This document shows, piece after piece, positions 6,225 through 7,399 of a stretch of DNA of 7,399 nt. The notes beneath the pieces were generated by a model. It was not told the origin of the DNA and searched no databases. It saw only the letters and a list, made by a program, of their open reading frames with translations. Made by a program: the position numbers and the translations under genes. Position 1 is the stretch's first letter; every line of letters starts with the position of its first letter. Source of the DNA: Azonexaceae bacterium (GTDB lineage: Bacteria; Pseudomonadota; Gammaproteobacteria; Burkholderiales; Rhodocyclaceae); assembly GCA_009469665.1 (NCBI GenBank), contig SSTB01000149.1, positions 1 to 7,399 on the forward strand, read 5' to 3'.

Positions 6225-6452
6225 ATGGCTGATTCCCAAGACGACCCCTCGCCCGAAGAACTCGACCTCGCCACCGAACAAGCCCTGATCGCCGCTCTTG
6301 GCGGGCTTTCCCCGCGCGAAGCCCTGCTCGAAGCCTCCCGTGCCCAGGACGCCGATGCGGAAGCCCGCCAAGCCGCGCGGGAACGCAATCGGGCCAACGC
6401 CCTGCGCCTGCTGGAAATCCTCGAAAAATCCGGCGGCGGAACATCGGACTGA
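6225..6452 (+). CDS. Small acidic helical protein of unknown function
   Basis: I do not recognise this 75-residue protein. It is soluble and highly charged: an acidic N-terminal half (DSQDDPSPEELDLATEQAL), then ALGGLSPREALLEASRAQ, then an Arg/Ala/Glu-rich helix (EARQAARERNRANALRLLEI) likely to form an amphipathic helix or short coiled coil, and a flexible GGGTSD end. It has no cysteines, signal peptide or membrane helix. Codon usage has the strong third-position G/C bias of its neighbours and the frame is clean between the phasin terminator and urtA, which supports a real gene. ATG 6225 is the first start after the terminator, but its Shine-Dalgarno is poor. A GC-rich hairpin follows its stop. 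It might be a small structural or adaptor protein; no function can be assigned. Confidence 0.6.
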   Translation: MADSQDDPSPEELDLATEQALIAALGGLSPREALLEASRAQDADAEARQAARERNRANALRLLEILEKSGGGTSD

Positions 6453-6459
6453 ACGGTCC

Positions 6460-6487
6460 GTGCGGAGGGGGGCCTCCCCCCCCGCAC
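6460..6487. other. Very GC-rich hairpin downstream of the small ORF
   Basis: GTGCGG plus GGGGGG on the left pairs with CCCCCC plus CCGCAC on the right (12 bp, one bulged A at 6466, three-base loop CCT). It begins 8 bases after the stop of the small gene. No T-run follows on the plus strand, so it is either an atypical terminator, an mRNA 3'-end stabiliser or a pausing structure. Confidence 0.45.
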
Positions 6488-6569
6488 CAAATCGGGGCTC
6501 GCCGCGCACCGGCCCGGAGCTACGCAATCTAACGTATTCCTCCGCCCCCGCCCGGCTCCTTACATTGGC

Positions 6570-6582
6570 GTTGCACTGCAAC
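6570..6582. promoter_or_regulatory. Perfect GTTGCA-C-TGCAAC palindrome upstream of urtA
   Basis: A 13-bp perfect palindrome centred on C6576, about 47 bases before the urtA start. It is the same motif as the one in front of the phasin gene (5532-5544) except for the central base and one mismatch there. The surrounding leader (6488-6622) has no convincing -35/-10 pair; TACATT (6561-6566) is a weak -10 candidate, in which case the palindrome would overlap the start site. Confidence 0.5.
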
Positions 6583-6611
6583 AGCGCAGTTCAACCGCTT
6601 ATCCCATGTCC

Positions 6612-6617
6612 GAGGAG
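6612..6617 (+). promoter_or_regulatory. Shine-Dalgarno of urtA
   Basis: GAGGAG lies 5 bases before ATG 6623. It is the best ribosome binding site in the window and fixes the urtA start. Confidence 0.8.
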
Positions 6618-6622
6618 CTTCC

Positions 6623-7399
6623 ATGAGCAATCGCCGTCATTTCATCCAGGCCACCGTCCTGGCCGCCGCCCTGTCTTCCATCGGCATGGCCGCCCACGCC
6701 GCCGACACCATCAAGGTCGGCATCCTGCACTCCCTCTCCGGCACCATGGCCATTTCCGAGACTGCCCTCAAGGAAACCGCCCTGATGACCATCGAGGAAA
6801 TCAACAAGGCCGGTGGCGTCATGGGCAAGAAGCTTGAACCCGTGGTGGTCGACCCCGCTTCCAACTGGCCCCTGTTCGCCGAAAAGGCCCGCCAGTTGCT
6901 GACCAAGGACAAGGTCGCCGTCACCTTCGGCTGCTGGACCTCCGTCTCCCGCAAGTCGGTCCTGCCGGTTTACAAGGAACTCAACGGCCTGCTCTTCTAC
7001 CCGGTCCAGTACGAAGGCGAAGAGCTCGAGAAGAACGTCTTCTACACCGGCGCCGCCCCCAACCAGCAGGCCATCCCCGCCGTCGAATACCTGATGTCCA
7101 AGGACGGCGGCGAAGCCAAGCGCTGGGTCCTGCTCGGCACCGACTACGTCTATCCCCGCACCACCAACAAGATCCTGCGCGCCTTCCTGAAGTCCAAGGG
7201 CGTCGCCGAGGCCGACATCATGGAGGAGTACACCCCCTTCGGCCACAGCGATTACCAGACCATCATCGCCAAGATCAAGAAGTTCGCCGCCGAAGGCAAG
7301 AAGACCGCCGTCGTCTCCACCATCAACGGCGACTCCAACGTGCCTTTCTACAAGGAACTGGGCAACGCCGGCCTGAAGGCCACCGACGTACCGGTGGTC
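6623..7399 (+). CDS. urtA: Urea ABC transporter substrate-binding protein, 5' part
   Basis: The first 259 codons of a periplasmic binding protein that delivers urea (or short-chain amides in close relatives) to the UrtBCDE ABC importer; the gene continues past the window end. After a signal peptide come the UrtA-typical blocks [55 protein letters not shown] and [14 protein letters not shown], with [15 protein letters not shown] and [16 protein letters not shown] near the end. The signal peptide has a twin-arginine-like NRRHFIQ followed by a hydrophobic stretch and a likely cleavage at AHA-A (about residue 27). The closest alternative is the amide-binding FmdD/AmiC branch, but GTMAISE and WTSVSRKSV favour UrtA. 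Genes for the rest of the importer are expected downstream, outside the window. Regulation by nitrogen status is usual for urt operons; here the upstream palindrome and the nearby LuxR regulator are candidates. Confidence 0.95.
   Translation, partial: MSNRRHFIQATVLAAALSSIGMAAHAADTIKVGILHSLSGTMAISETALKETALMTIEEINKAGGVMGKKLEPVVVDPASNWPLFAEKARQLLTKDKVAVTFGCWTSVSRKSVLPVYKELNGLLFYPVQYEGEELEKNVFYTGAAPNQQAIPAVEYLMSKDGGEAKRWVLLGTDYVYPRTTNKILRAFLKSKGVAEADIMEEYTPFGHSDYQTIIAKIKKFAAEGKKTAVVSTINGDSNVPFYKELGNAGLKATDVPVV

Noticed and set aside
5609..6490. Minus-strand frame opposite the phasin
   Set aside because: Gly-rich shadow translation; the plus-strand phasin and its terminator explain the region.
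6565..6580. Sigma54-type -24/-12 promoter (TTGGC...TGC) upstream of urtA
   Set aside because: GG (6567-6568) and the nearest GC (6573-6574 or 6578-6579) do not have the strict sigma54 spacing; the TGC belongs to the palindrome instead.

Overview
The window looks like chromosome of a GC-rich betaproteobacterium, most plausibly of the Rhodocyclales type (Azoarcus/Thauera/Dechloromonas-like). This is inferred from the strong G/C third-position bias, a PHB-type phasin, a urea ABC-transporter binding protein of the UrtA family and the overall gene style. No rRNA, tRNA, insertion sequence or CRISPR array is visible.

Left part (1-837, minus strand): a compact sulfur-stress operon read leftwards. 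It runs from an ArsR-family repressor of the BigR/SqrR/YgaV persulfide-sensing type to a complete YeeE/YedE (DUF395) membrane protein and then a second YeeE/YedE half-protein that leaves the window. All three genes overlap. A near-consensus sigma70 promoter (869-897) lies upstream, overlaid by an 11-of-12 inverted repeat (844-888) that is a good candidate for the repressor's own operator.

Middle (838-5475): an unassigned leader with a perfect 8-bp hairpin comes first. It is followed on the plus strand by a very large fusion protein with an NCS1-family nucleobase/allantoin-type permease, a cysteine-rich (8 Cys) linker, two more membrane helices, a histidine kinase and a receiver domain. Its stop codon overlaps the start of a REC-LuxR response regulator (ATGA). 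Together they look like a transporter-shaped nutrient sensor wired to a transcription factor.

Right part (5476-7399, plus strand): a phasin gene with its own terminator, a small acidic helical protein of unknown function, and the 5' part of urtA. The phasin and urtA upstream regions share the palindrome GTTGCA-(G/C)-TGCAAC, which resembles the TGC/GCA palindromes bound by the PHB regulator PhaR. The neighbourhood therefore combines nitrogen-compound sensing (permease-kinase and LuxR regulator), urea uptake (urtA) and carbon storage (phasin). The functional link between them is inference from gene order and the shared motif.
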